Shown here: in pieces, positions 8,527 through 17,453 of the stretch
How the letters are laid out: the number at the start of each line of letters is the position of its first letter
Position numbering within the stretch: position 1 is the stretch's first letter
Assembly: GCA_027623585.1 (NCBI GenBank)
Contig: JAQBVK010000004.1
Location: forward strand, 1 to 23,580
DNA length: 23,580 nt
Source: Planctomycetota bacterium
GTDB lineage: Bacteria; Planctomycetota; UBA1135
Direction: 5' to 3'
The notes under the pieces: generated by a model
Seen by the model: the letters and a program-made list of their open reading frames with translations, nothing else
What the model was told of the DNA's origin: nothing
The model's database searches: none
Translations under genes and position numbers: made by a program

Positions 8527-8571
8527 ATCCGCCATTCTTGCGCTGTTCCTTGTGGAAGCACGATTCCGGTC

Positions 8572-8973
8572 ATGCGCAACTTCATCCAATCTCTCATCCC
8601 TCTCGCGCTGCTGTGGGGTACAGCGGCCTGCAACAGCGCGGATCCGGAACCCGGACCTGAGGTGGTGTTCGGCACTCTGGTCGAAATTCTCGGCGACTCC
8701 ACCCCGGGCGCGGCGCTCGTCGCAAATCAGCCGGCCTCGTTTCTAGTGTGCGATGTGAGCGCGGCCGAGCACGCATTGCGCTTTCGCGCGCAGTGGAGTT
8801 CGGATCTTCACGACTCGGAATTGAACACGATCTTCGACGTTTCCCCGTTCGGCGCGTTGGAGCGTGCTTCGTTCGGCGACCTCCTCATGGAGCCGGCGCT
8901 CGAGAGCCCGGGCAGTGGCCTGACGTCACTCAGCCCTGAGCAGACCTTGAGAGCATCGCTAATCGAGCAATGA
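8572..8973 (+). CDS. Small predicted lipoprotein of unknown function
   Basis: Predicted 133 aa from ATG 8572. The start has a positively charged tip (MRN), a hydrophobic stretch (IPLALLWG) and a lipobox-like T-A-A-C with Cys20 as the likely lipidated residue, followed by an acidic and Pro-rich tether. The mature part is short and unfamiliar, with no recognised domain. There is no clear Shine-Dalgarno. It lies 108 bp after P2 in the same direction and could share its transcript. Its last 15 bases overlap the end of metH on the other strand. The signal peptide is the main reason to believe it; the function is unknown. Confidence 0.65.
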   Translation: MRNFIQSLIPLALLWGTAACNSADPEPGPEVVFGTLVEILGDSTPGAALVANQPASFLVCDVSAAEHALRFRAQWSSDLHDSELNTIFDVSPFGALERASFGDLLMEPALESPGSGLTSLSPEQTLRASLIEQ

Positions 8974-11900
8974 AGAGAGGCGGCGGCGCGCCGTTTCGAG
9001 CGGAATGCCGCGGCGGGCGGCGTAGTCGGCAGCCTGGTCCTCGGCGATGCGGCCGATGCCGAAATAGCGCGCTTCCGGGTGCGCGAACCAAAGGCCGGCG
9101 ACGGCCGCCGTGGGCGTGATCGCCCAAGATTCAGTGAGCTTCGCACCGATCGCGTGCTCGGCGTCGAGCAGGCGGAACAGGTCATCCTTGAGGTCGTGGT
9201 TCGGACAGGCGGGATATCCGGGCGCGGGGCGGATTCCGCGGTAGTCCTCGCGGATCAAGGCTTTCGTGTCGAGCGATTCCTCGGGAGCGTAGGCCCAAAA
9301 CTCGGTGCGCGCGCGCTCGTGCAGGCGCTCGGCCAATGCCTCGGCAAAGCGGTCCGCGAGAGCTTGGGTCAGGATTGCGCGATAGTCGTCGTGTTCGGCA
9401 CGGAAGCCGGCGGTGAGCTCCTCGACGCCGTCTCCGGCAGTCACGACGAAAGCGCCGACGTGATCGCGCAGGCCAGTGGTGACCGGAGCCACAAAGTCGG
9501 CCAGGGAAAGATTCAAGCTTCCGTCGCGCCCCGCGCGCTGTTGGCGCAGCATCGGCAGACGCGCCCGTTCACGCGAGGGGTTTCGCGAATCGAACAACAC
9601 CAGGTCGTCACCCTCCGAAGCGGCCGGGAAGATGCCGAAAGCCGCATGCGCGCGCAGCGCACGCTTCGCCATGATCTGCTCCAACAACTCGAGCGCGTCT
9701 TGGTGCAGACGCCGCGCGTGTTCACCGACGACGGCATCGTCGAGAATCTCCGGGTAGCGCCCTTTCAACTCCCATGCTGCGAAGAAGGGCGACCAGTCCA
9801 CGCGCGGCAGCAGATCTTCCAGCGGCCAATCACGAATCGCGCGCGCGCCGAGAACCGCCGGTTCAGGACGCGTCGCCGCCATCGTGAAGTCCAGGCGCAA
9901 GGCGCGGGCGCGCGCTTCCGCGAGGGGCAGAAGTTGGCGGTCCAAGACCCGCGCCGCACGCGCGCGACGCAACTCTTCCTGCTTCTCCGCGGTCGCAACG
10001 GCCAGACTCGCGCGCCGTTCCGGATCCATCAATTCCCCCATCACGCCGACCGCGCGAGAGGCGTCGAGCACGTGCAGTACCGGCGCGCGCCGCGCGGGCG
10101 CAATTTTGACCGCAGTATGCACCGCGCTGGTGGTCGCGCCGCCGATCAGGAGCGGCACTTCCAGACCCTCACGCTCCATTTCGGCCGCCACGTGAACCAT
10201 TTCGTCGAGCGAAGGTGTGATCAGACCGGACAAGCCCACGACGTCCGAGCCTTCCGCGCGCGCGGCGTCGAGGATTTTCTGCGCGGGAACCATCACGCCG
10301 AGATCGCTCACCACGTAACCGTTGCAAGCCAGGATCACGCCGACAATGTTCTTGCCGATGTCGTGCACGTCACCTTTCACCGTGGCCAGCAAGACCCGCC
10401 CGCGTCCGCCCGCGGCGTCCGCGCGACGATCGAGATGCGGCTCTAGCCACGCCACCGCTTTCTTCATCACGCGCGCGGAGCGCACCACTTGCGGCAAGAA
10501 CATACGTCCGCTGCCGAAGAGTTCGCCGACTACGTCCATCCCCGCCATCAAGGGCCCTTCGATCACCGCCAAGGCATTGGCGCTCGAAGCCAAGGCTTCC
10601 GGCAAGTCGGCTTCCAGATGCGCGTCCTCGCCGTGCACCAGCGCGTGCTTCAGACGTTCCGCCACTGGCTGCTCCCGCCAGGCGGGCGCCGCAGCAGCGA
10701 CGCGCGCGCGTCCCCCCCCCTCCGCGGTCGCCGTCATTTCAGCCTGCGCGCGCGCCAGCATCCGATCGGCGGCGCCCGGCGCGCGGTTCAAGATCAGGTC
10801 TTCACAGTCCGCGCGGAGCGCAGGGTCCAGGTCGTCGTAGAAGTCGAGCTGGCCGGCGTGGACGATGCCCATCGTCAAACCTGCGCGCACCGCATGGAAC
10901 AGGAACACGCTGTGCAAAGCGCGGCGCACGTCCTCGGCGCCACGGAAGGAAAAGGACAGATTGCTGATGCCGCCGCTGAAGCAACAGCCGGGGAAGCGTT
11001 GCTTGAGTTCGCGCAAGGCTTCGAGGAAGGAACGCGCGTAATCATCGTGCTCCGGCAAGCCCGTGCCGATCGCCAACACGTTCAGATCGAACACCATCTC
11101 CACGTCGGCGAAGCCCTCGTCGGCGAGGATCCCGCGCGCTCGCGTCACAATCTCAAGGCGCCGCGCCGTGTCATCGGCTTGCCCGCGTTCGTCGAAGGCC
11201 ATCACGACCGGCGTCGCGCCGTAGCGGCGCACGCGACGCGCCAAGCGCCGGAATTCGTCCTCGCCTTCTTTCAGAGATAGGGAATTCACCAGCGCGCGTC
11301 CCTGGCATTCCTTGAGTCCGGCCTCGATCGCTTCGAAGCGGCTCGAATCGAGCACCAAGGGCAGGCGCGAGATCTCCGGATCCGAGGCCAACAGCCGCAG
11401 GAAGCGCCGCATGCTCGCAGGCGCGTCGAGCAGCGCCTCGTCGAAGCAGAGATCCAGCATCTGCGCGCCGTCGGCCACCTGCTCGCGCGCAACCGCGAGC
11501 GCGGGCTCGAACTGCTCCTCGCGGATCAATCGCGCAAATCGCCGCGACCCCGCCACGTTGCAGCGCTCGCCGATGTTGACCAGATTCGAGTCCGGCCTCA
11601 GCTCCAACTCTTCGAGCCCGGACCAGCGTGGGCGCAGCGGACGCCGCGCCTTGCGCTCGCGCGGCGCGATTCCCTTCACCGCTCGCGCCACCGCCGCCAC
11701 GTGCGCCGGCGTGGTGCCGCAGCATCCGCCGATCAAATTCACGAATCCTGCTTCCGCGAACTCGCGCGCCAGCGCCGCGAACTCCTCGGGGCCGAGGTCG
11801 TAACCGCCCATCTCGTTCGGCAGGCCGGCGTTTGCGTAACACAGTACGAAGCCCTCGCAGGCGAGATGCAAGGCTTCGAGGTGAGGCCGCATCTCGCGCG

Positions 11901-12657
11901 GTCCCAATGCGCAGTTCAATCCGCTGAGCAGCGGAGCCGCGTGCCGGATCGAAGTCCAGAAGGCTTCGACCGTTTGCCCGGACAAGGTGCGGCCTGCGCG
12001 ATCGGTGATGGTGGCACTCACGGCCAGTGGCACGCGCGCGCCGCGCCGCGAAAATTCCTCCTCGATTCCGAACACGGCGGCCTTCGCGTTCAAGACGTCG
12101 AAGATGGTCTCCACCAGCAGCAAGTCGGCGCCGCCGTCGAGCAGACCGCGCGCTTGCTCGCCGTAGGCCGCGGCGAGATCCTCGAAACTCACGTTGCGCG
12201 CGCCGGGGTCCTCCACCTTGGGTGACAGCGAAGCCGTGCGGTTGGTCGGGCCGATCGAGCCGACCACGTAGCGCGGCCGCGTCGGATCCGCGGCGGTTGC
12301 TGCATCGGCCTCGGCGCGGGCGATGCGCGCGGCGGCCTCGTTGATTTCGCGGCAATACTCGGCCAGCCCGTAGTCCGACTGCGAAATCGCGTTCGCGCTG
12401 AAAGTGTTGGTCTCGATGAGATCGGCGCCGGCCTCCAGATACTTGCGGTGCACGGCGGCAACCACACTCGGGCGGGTCAGACACAGCAAATCGTGGTTGC
12501 CCTTGAGCGGCGACTCCCAGTTTCGGAAGCGTCCGCCACGATATTCCTCCTCGCCGAGGCCGAAGGCTTGAATCTCCGTGCCGGTGGCCCCGTCCAGCAC
12601 CAAGATGCGCTGGGTGAGCAATTCCGCGAGCTCCGGACGTTGTGAGGGTTCTCCCAT
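8959..12657 (-). CDS. metH: Cobalamin-dependent methionine synthase
   Basis: Transfers a methyl group from 5-methyltetrahydrofolate via cobalamin to homocysteine, giving methionine and tetrahydrofolate in the cytoplasm. Predicted 1232 aa, close to the 1227 of E. coli MetH. All modules are present: homocysteine domain (about 15-330) with LDGATGTE and zinc ligands Cys249, Cys312 and Cys313; pterin-binding domain (about 355-635) with NIGERCNVAGSRRF; cobalamin cap and binding domains with DVHDIGKN, where His765 is the lower cobalt ligand; and the C-terminal AdoMet reactivation domain with RPAPGYPACPNHD. I start at ATG 12657; the frame is open further upstream, but that part does not resemble MetH and runs into P3. 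A G9 run codes for part of the linker at residues 646-649. There is no room for a cobalamin riboswitch in the 77-bp upstream gap. Confidence 0.97.
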   Translation of the reverse strand: MGEPSQRPELAELLTQRILVLDGATGTEIQAFGLGEEEYRGGRFRNWESPLKGNHDLLCLTRPSVVAAVHRKYLEAGADLIETNTFSANAISQSDYGLAEYCREINEAAARIARAEADAATAADPTRPRYVVGSIGPTNRTASLSPKVEDPGARNVSFEDLAAAYGEQARGLLDGGADLLLVETIFDVLNAKAAVFGIEEEFSRRGARVPLAVSATITDRAGRTLSGQTVEAFWTSIRHAAPLLSGLNCALGPREMRPHLEALHLACEGFVLCYANAGLPNEMGGYDLGPEEFAALAREFAEAGFVNLIGGCCGTTPAHVAAVARAVKGIAPRERKARRPLRPRWSGLEELELRPDSNLVNIGERCNVAGSRRFARLIREEQFEPALAVAREQVADGAQMLDLCFDEALLDAPASMRRFLRLLASDPEISRLPLVLDSSRFEAIEAGLKECQGRALVNSLSLKEGEDEFRRLARRVRRYGATPVVMAFDERGQADDTARRLEIVTRARGILADEGFADVEMVFDLNVLAIGTGLPEHDDYARSFLEALRELKQRFPGCCFSGGISNLSFSFRGAEDVRRALHSVFLFHAVRAGLTMGIVHAGQLDFYDDLDPALRADCEDLILNRAPGAADRMLARAQAEMTATAEGGGRARVAAAAPAWREQPVAERLKHALVHGEDAHLEADLPEALASSANALAVIEGPLMAGMDVVGELFGSGRMFLPQVVRSARVMKKAVAWLEPHLDRRADAAGGRGRVLLATVKGDVHDIGKNIVGVILACNGYVVSDLGVMVPAQKILDAARAEGSDVVGLSGLITPSLDEMVHVAAEMEREGLEVPLLIGGATTSAVHTAVKIAPARRAPVLHVLDASRAVGVMGELMDPERRASLAVATAEKQEELRRARAARVLDRQLLPLAEARARALRLDFTMAATRPEPAVLGARAIRDWPLEDLLPRVDWSPFFAAWELKGRYPEILDDAVVGEHARRLHQDALELLEQIMAKRALRAHAAFGIFPAASEGDDLVLFDSRNPSRERARLPMLRQQRAGRDGSLNLSLADFVAPVTTGLRDHVGAFVVTAGDGVEELTAGFRAEHDDYRAILTQALADRFAEALAERLHERARTEFWAYAPEESLDTKALIREDYRGIRPAPGYPACPNHDLKDDLFRLLDAEHAIGAKLTESWAITPTAAVAGLWFAHPEARYFGIGRIAEDQAADYAARRGIPLETARRRLSSLLD

Positions 12658-12734
12658 CTCCCCAAAGGGCAAATCGTAGCGAGTTGAGGGACGGAAGCCG
12701 CAACCGACGGGTGAAGTGAGGTAAATTGGAGTCG
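12658..12734. promoter_or_regulatory. Divergent promoter region of metH and P3
   Basis: This 77-bp gap must carry the promoters of both divergent genes unless they lie inside coding sequence. I see no inverted repeat and no convincing -35/-10 pair. On the minus strand a TACGAT about 15 nt before the metH ATG is a weak -10 candidate. GGGGAG abuts the metH ATG and GGAG lies 3 nt before the P3 ATG, both closer than usual for ribosome binding. Confidence 0.4.
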
Positions 12735-15392
12735 ATGCGACGCCCGATCCTCCTCGCCGGAGTGCTGATGCTGATCGCCGCTGCACTGTTCATCCTGTTC
12801 CAGCAGGACGCGCCGAAGACAGATCCTGGCGCCGCGGAGAGGATCGCGAGCAACGGCGCCTCCGCTGGGTCCGCCCAGCCGGCTCCAGTTCCGGTCGAGG
12901 CTCCGAACAACACTCAGGAGCCAGGGATCGGCCGCAGTGAGGCGCGCGTTGATCCCGCGCCGGGTAGCGCAGCCGCCGCACAGAATTACAAAGGCCCGTG
13001 GCTCCACATCGAAGTGGTGCGAGGTGAACCGGCGCTCCCGGCGGCCAACGCGCGGGTCACCGTGCTGACACCGGATCCGGATCGTCAACAAGAGTTGATG
13101 ATGTTGTTCCTCACCGGCATCAGCGTGCCGGAACTGCTGCAGAGTCAGGGCGTCACGCACGACGCCGATCGTGCCGGCAGGGTCAGCGTGCCGATGCCGC
13201 TCGAGCACGGGTTGATCGCTGCGGAACTCGCGGATGGATTCACGCTGGCCGAATGGGATCCGACCTCCGATGCCGCAGGCCAAGACCGAAACTTGAAGCT
13301 CACGCTCGCGCCTTCGCGCAGCGTGGACATCCTCGTCGTCAACGCGGCGGGGCAGCCGCTCGCGGGCGCGCCGGTATGCATCCGCTTCGGAGACGAGAAC
13401 TTCCAGATGGATTTCCTCCGCGATCAAACGGAGGCCGACGGCGTGGCGAGGATGGAACACGTCCTGAAGTTTCTGGAATCGTTCACGCCGGGCATGAATC
13501 TTCCGTGCAGCGTGGCGCTGACCGCGCCGCTGCTCCAGCCGGTGGCCGCACCTCTGGATTTGGCAAATCCTCCGGACGAGCCCATCCGCTTGCTGATGCC
13601 GGACTTCGGTCGCCTGGAAGTGGAGGCGCGTCACGCCGATGGTTCACTCGTGGAGGACGGCCAGATCGTCTTCCTCGCCAAGCCGCGGGAACGCCCCGAA
13701 GACGACGACGATTTCTTCATCCCCGGATTGCCCGGCTTCGAGTCCATCGCTGAGCGCACGCTGAACGGGGTCGCCGTCTTTGCCTACGTCGGCTTGGGCA
13801 TGGATCTCGAAGCGACCGCGGCCTTCGCCGATGCGCCCGAGTCGACCCACGTGCGCGGCCGCGGACCGGAGCGAGCGGGAGAAACCGTCCGCCTCGTACT
13901 CAAGGAATCGCTCGAGTTCCCGGTGCTGACCGGCCGACTGCTCGCGATGGATGGACAGCCGCTCGCCGCGCGCATCGCGGAACTCCGCATTCCTGACGAG
14001 GAGAACCTCTACGGCATGAATCGCTCGCGCAAGCTCACGACCGGCGCTGATGGAAGCTTCCGCCTGGCGATGCGTTCGACCGAAATGATTCCGCTGCCTC
14101 AGAGGGCGGAGTTCATGATCGCCGGCAAGGCTGCCGACGGCGCGCTGCTGGTCAGTTTCGAGATCCCTCCGCTGCGCGCGGGCGAGAACTCGGTCGGCGA
14201 TCTGCGCGCGGGCCCAGCACCGGTTCTTGCCGCCGGAACGGTGGTGGGCGCAGACGGTAAACCCACTGCGGGCGCCACCCTCTGCAAGATGAGTTGGATG
14301 CAGTGGGACGAAGACGATCCGAGCAATGGGCAGTGGATGGAGGACTACGGCGACGAGATCGCGTGCGAGGAAGATGGGAGCTTCGTGCTTTACGGCGTCC
14401 CGCCTGAGGAAGGCTTGCGCCTGCTGGCCGATGCTCCCGGACATTTGAGGAAGGAACTCGAGGCCTCACCCGGTGCACGAGGCCTGGTCATTCGACTCGA
14501 GTCCGGCGGCACCCTACGCGGCAAGTTGCTCGCGGATCCTGGCATTCCGCTCGACGATTTGGTGATCCAACTCTTGGTCCCCGGGGTCGGCATGGAGGAA
14601 GAAGGCAGCCACTGGGCTTCGCTCGATCCCGCGGACGGCAGCTTCACCATCGTTGGCTTGCGGCCTGGCATCGGCGTACTCACCGTGAGCTCCGGCTGGG
14701 CGATGGAGGAAAACGACACCATCGCGCGGGTCGAAGGCTTGGCCGTCGGTCCCGATGCCGCACCCGATCCGCGCCTCGATCCGATCGACCTGCGCGGCCG
14801 CCTCCACGGATGCCGGGTGCGCGTTCGGGCTGAGGACGGCGCCACGATCTCCGAGTTCAAGGTGTGGCGCGAGGAAGCGCCCGACGCGCAGTTCCACGGT
14901 TGGCATGGCGAAGTCAGCGTGATGAGTCCGCAGCCCTTGAGCCGCCTCGTGGTCAGCGCCGACGGCTACCGGCGGCAGACCGTGGACGCGCAGACGCCTG
15001 ACATCGAGGTCAAGATGCGCAAGGGTCTCGAAGTGCTGCTGCAGATTCCGTCTGCGGCCGCGCAGTTCGACGGCATCATCACGGGCGTGCAACTCTTCCG
15101 AAATGAGGAAGGAATGAGTTGGGGCGAAGAGCCCCGAGGGTTTTTCGAGGCGGATGGCAGCTTGCGCCTGCACCTGCAAGATCCAGGCGACTTCTCCGTG
15201 ATCTTCTTGGCGGTGCGTGGGAAGGCGCCAGCCCCGGACGACTGGGGCTTCACCTGGATCCAGACGGACGCAGGGCTTGAATACCAAAGTTTCGCCGTAC
15301 ACGACGTCGCCGGCGCGCAGATCGTGCCGCTCACGCCGCCGACCGCCGCCGCCGTCCTGGCGGCGCTCGCGGCGGACGAAGAAGAACGCTGA
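12735..15392 (+). CDS. P3: membrane-anchored protein with repeated carboxypeptidase-regulatory-like beta-sandwiches
   Basis: Predicted 885 aa from ATG 12735 (a TTG three codons earlier is possible). It has an N-terminal anchor helix (about 4-22, LLAGVLMLIAAALFILF), a Pro/Ala/Gly-rich linker with IGRSEA at 65-70, then beta-sandwich units in the same order as P1 and P2: LHIEVVRGEPALPAANARV, then VDILVVNAAGQPLAGAPV, then the P-D-F-G-R-L-E-V block, the ERAGETVRLVLKESLE block and the G-T-V-V-G-A-D-G-K-P block. The family motif DPRLDPIDLRGRL is at 14766-14804, followed by about 200 residues. It resembles P1 more than P2 at the C-terminus (VHDVAGAQ against VQDVSGVQ). No catalytic residues are recognised. 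The gene converges on speA with a 6-bp gap and no terminator. Confidence 0.87.
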   Translation: MRRPILLAGVLMLIAAALFILFQQDAPKTDPGAAERIASNGASAGSAQPAPVPVEAPNNTQEPGIGRSEARVDPAPGSAAAAQNYKGPWLHIEVVRGEPALPAANARVTVLTPDPDRQQELMMLFLTGISVPELLQSQGVTHDADRAGRVSVPMPLEHGLIAAELADGFTLAEWDPTSDAAGQDRNLKLTLAPSRSVDILVVNAAGQPLAGAPVCIRFGDENFQMDFLRDQTEADGVARMEHVLKFLESFTPGMNLPCSVALTAPLLQPVAAPLDLANPPDEPIRLLMPDFGRLEVEARHADGSLVEDGQIVFLAKPRERPEDDDDFFIPGLPGFESIAERTLNGVAVFAYVGLGMDLEATAAFADAPESTHVRGRGPERAGETVRLVLKESLEFPVLTGRLLAMDGQPLAARIAELRIPDEENLYGMNRSRKLTTGADGSFRLAMRSTEMIPLPQRAEFMIAGKAADGALLVSFEIPPLRAGENSVGDLRAGPAPVLAAGTVVGADGKPTAGATLCKMSWMQWDEDDPSNGQWMEDYGDEIACEEDGSFVLYGVPPEEGLRLLADAPGHLRKELEASPGARGLVIRLESGGTLRGKLLADPGIPLDDLVIQLLVPGVGMEEEGSHWASLDPADGSFTIVGLRPGIGVLTVSSGWAMEENDTIARVEGLAVGPDAAPDPRLDPIDLRGRLHGCRVRVRAEDGATISEFKVWREEAPDAQFHGWHGEVSVMSPQPLSRLVVSADGYRRQTVDAQTPDIEVKMRKGLEVLLQIPSAAAQFDGIITGVQLFRNEEGMSWGEEPRGFFEADGSLRLHLQDPGDFSVIFLAVRGKAPAPDDWGFTWIQTDAGLEYQSFAVHDVAGAQIVPLTPPTAAAVLAALAADEEER

Positions 15393-15398
15393 CCGCCC

Positions 15399-17426
15399 TC
15401 AACCGCGCAGGTCTTCGCGCTCCAAATAGGTGTAGCCGTTGAGCCCGGACTCGTAGAAACGCACCAGGACCTGGCTCTCCTGCACGGTGAGTTTCTTCTC
15501 GCGGACCGCGCGTTCGCAGTCGCGCCGCAAAAACGCGGCCAGATGCTCCGGCTCGTACTGAACGTAGCCCAGCACCTCACGCGTAGTGTCGCCCGGCACC
15601 AGTTCCTCGACGTACCAATCGCCCTCGTCATCCACCGAGATGTGCGCGACGTGGGTGTCGCCGAAGAGATTGTGCAGGTCGCCGAGCGTTTCTTGATAGG
15701 CCCCGACCAAGAACACGCCGAGGTAGTACTCCTTGCCCTCCTGCAGGTCGTGGACCTCCAGCATGCCCTTGGGGGCTCCGGAGGACACGAACTTGTCGAT
15801 CTTGCCGTCGCTGTCGCAAGTGACGTCGGCCAGCACTGCCTTGCGCGAGGGAAACTCGTCGAGCCGGTGAATCGGCATCACCGGGAACAGTTGGTCGATG
15901 GCCCAGGAGTCCGGCAGCGACTGGAACAGGGAGAAGTTGCAGAAGTAAGTGTCCGAGAGCATCGCCTCGAGATCCAGATTCTCGGGATAATCCTCCTGAT
16001 CGGCGCGCATGAAACCGCGCACGCGCACCATCGTGGACCAGAACATCCGCTCGACCAGCGCGCGTCCTTGCAGGTCCAAGTAGCCGAGGCTGAACAAGTT
16101 CAGGGCCTCGTCACGCGCCTGCACCGCGTCGTTGTAGCGCTCCATGTAGTTGCGCTCGTCGAGGTTGCGATAGGCGTCGTAGAGGTCCATCACCGGAATC
16201 GGCGGCTTCTGCGTGCCTTTCCAATCCTCGATGCGCACGTCCTCGCGCGCCACCGATTCGATGCTGGTGCGGCCGAGAACGTCGAACACCAGCACGCTGT
16301 TGTACGCGACCATCGCGCGTCCACACTCGGTGATGATGTGCGGGTGGGGAATGCCGATCTGACGGCAGACGTTGCTGATCCGGAATACCACGTCGCTCGC
16401 GTATTCTTCGAGCGTGTAGTTCATGGAGGACTCGGTGCTGCGCTGCGTCCCGTCGTAATCCACGCCGAGACCGCCCCCGATGTCGAGATACTCCAGCCCG
16501 GCGCCCATCCGCGCGACCTCGGCGTAGAGGTGGCCGAGCTCGTTGATGATGTTCTTGACCGCCTTGATCTCGTGAATCTGGCTGCCGACGTGGCTGTGCA
16601 GCAACTTGAGACAGTCGAGCATGTCGTGCTCGCGCAGCAAGTCGACCATTTCGATCAACTCGTTGACGAGCAGGCCGAATTTGGCGCGGTGTCCCGCGCT
16701 GTCGCGCCAGCGGCCGATGCCCTGGCTCGCCAACTTGACGCGCGCGCCAATCTGCGGGCGCACGCCGTACTTCTGCGCGTACTTGATGATCAGGCGCAGT
16801 TCGCCCAGGCTTTCGACCACCGGAATGATGTTGCGTCCGATCTTGGTCGAGAGGATGACCGCCTCGATGTAGCGGTCGTCCTTGAATCCGTTGCAGATGA
16901 TCAGCCGCTCCGCGGTCTGCGCAGTCATCGACATCACCGCGAGCAGTTCCGGCTTGCTGCCGACTTCGAGGCCGAAGCCATGCTCTTCGCCGTAGGCCAA
17001 GACTTCTTGCACCAGATGACGCTGCTGATTGACCTTGATCGGATAAACCGCGTGGTAGCGCCCTTGATAATCGTTCGCGGTGATCGCGGTTTGAAAAGCG
17101 CCCGCAAGATCGGCGAGCCGGTTGCGCAGGATGTCGGAGAAGCGCAGCATCACCGGCGCCGCGTAGCCGCGCTCGCGCAGGCCTTGCACGACTTCGTACA
17201 GCGAGACCTCGCCCTTACCGTCCCGATCCGGGTCGACGCAGAGTTGGCCGTTCTCAGCGGCGCGGAAGTAGCCGAGACCCCAGCCGTCCACGTTGTAGAG
17301 CGCGGCGGAGTGCGCGGAGGACCACTCGACGGCGTGAGGAGCACCCCGCGCCGTGCCCGCCGCGGGAGTTTGCCGGCTCGCAGGACGCTCAGGGGAGGTG
17401 CCGAGGTTCGGCAGGGCGGGGTTCAC
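15399..17426 (-). CDS. speA: Biosynthetic arginine decarboxylase
   Basis: PLP-dependent enzyme that turns arginine into agmatine, the first step of the agmatine route to putrescine. It shows AVYPIKVNQQRH with the PLP lysine at 131 (E. coli SpeA Lys127), HSHVGSQI, the phosphate-binding GGGLGVDYDGT, and TCDSDGKID with catalytic Cys537. The start is uncertain: no ATG lies between the conserved region and a distant one inside the neighbouring gene, so I chose GTG 17426, giving 675 aa and normal family spacing to the PLP lysine. The first 35 or so residues are not conserved. No agmatinase or agmatine deiminase gene is nearby, so the pathway is completed elsewhere. Confidence 0.94.
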   Translation of the reverse strand: MNPALPNLGTSPERPASRQTPAAGTARGAPHAVEWSSAHSAALYNVDGWGLGYFRAAENGQLCVDPDRDGKGEVSLYEVVQGLRERGYAAPVMLRFSDILRNRLADLAGAFQTAITANDYQGRYHAVYPIKVNQQRHLVQEVLAYGEEHGFGLEVGSKPELLAVMSMTAQTAERLIICNGFKDDRYIEAVILSTKIGRNIIPVVESLGELRLIIKYAQKYGVRPQIGARVKLASQGIGRWRDSAGHRAKFGLLVNELIEMVDLLREHDMLDCLKLLHSHVGSQIHEIKAVKNIINELGHLYAEVARMGAGLEYLDIGGGLGVDYDGTQRSTESSMNYTLEEYASDVVFRISNVCRQIGIPHPHIITECGRAMVAYNSVLVFDVLGRTSIESVAREDVRIEDWKGTQKPPIPVMDLYDAYRNLDERNYMERYNDAVQARDEALNLFSLGYLDLQGRALVERMFWSTMVRVRGFMRADQEDYPENLDLEAMLSDTYFCNFSLFQSLPDSWAIDQLFPVMPIHRLDEFPSRKAVLADVTCDSDGKIDKFVSSGAPKGMLEVHDLQEGKEYYLGVFLVGAYQETLGDLHNLFGDTHVAHISVDDEGDWYVEELVPGDTTREVLGYVQYEPEHLAAFLRRDCERAVREKKLTVQESQVLVRFYESGLNGYTYLEREDLRG

Positions 17427-17453
17427 GGGGTGCGTATCCAGTGCAATGTCGGC

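Noticed and set aside
12658..12734. Possible cobalamin or SAM-type riboswitch upstream of metH
   Set aside because: The gap is only 77 bp and lacks the conserved B12-box or any long stem; a full aptamer would not fit unless it overlapped P3.
9079..12913. Long frames on both strands overlapping metH (for example 9079-10446 plus, 11171-12913 minus)
   Set aside because: Arg/Ala-rich or His/Arg-rich translations without recognisable domains, fully covered by the conserved MetH protein.
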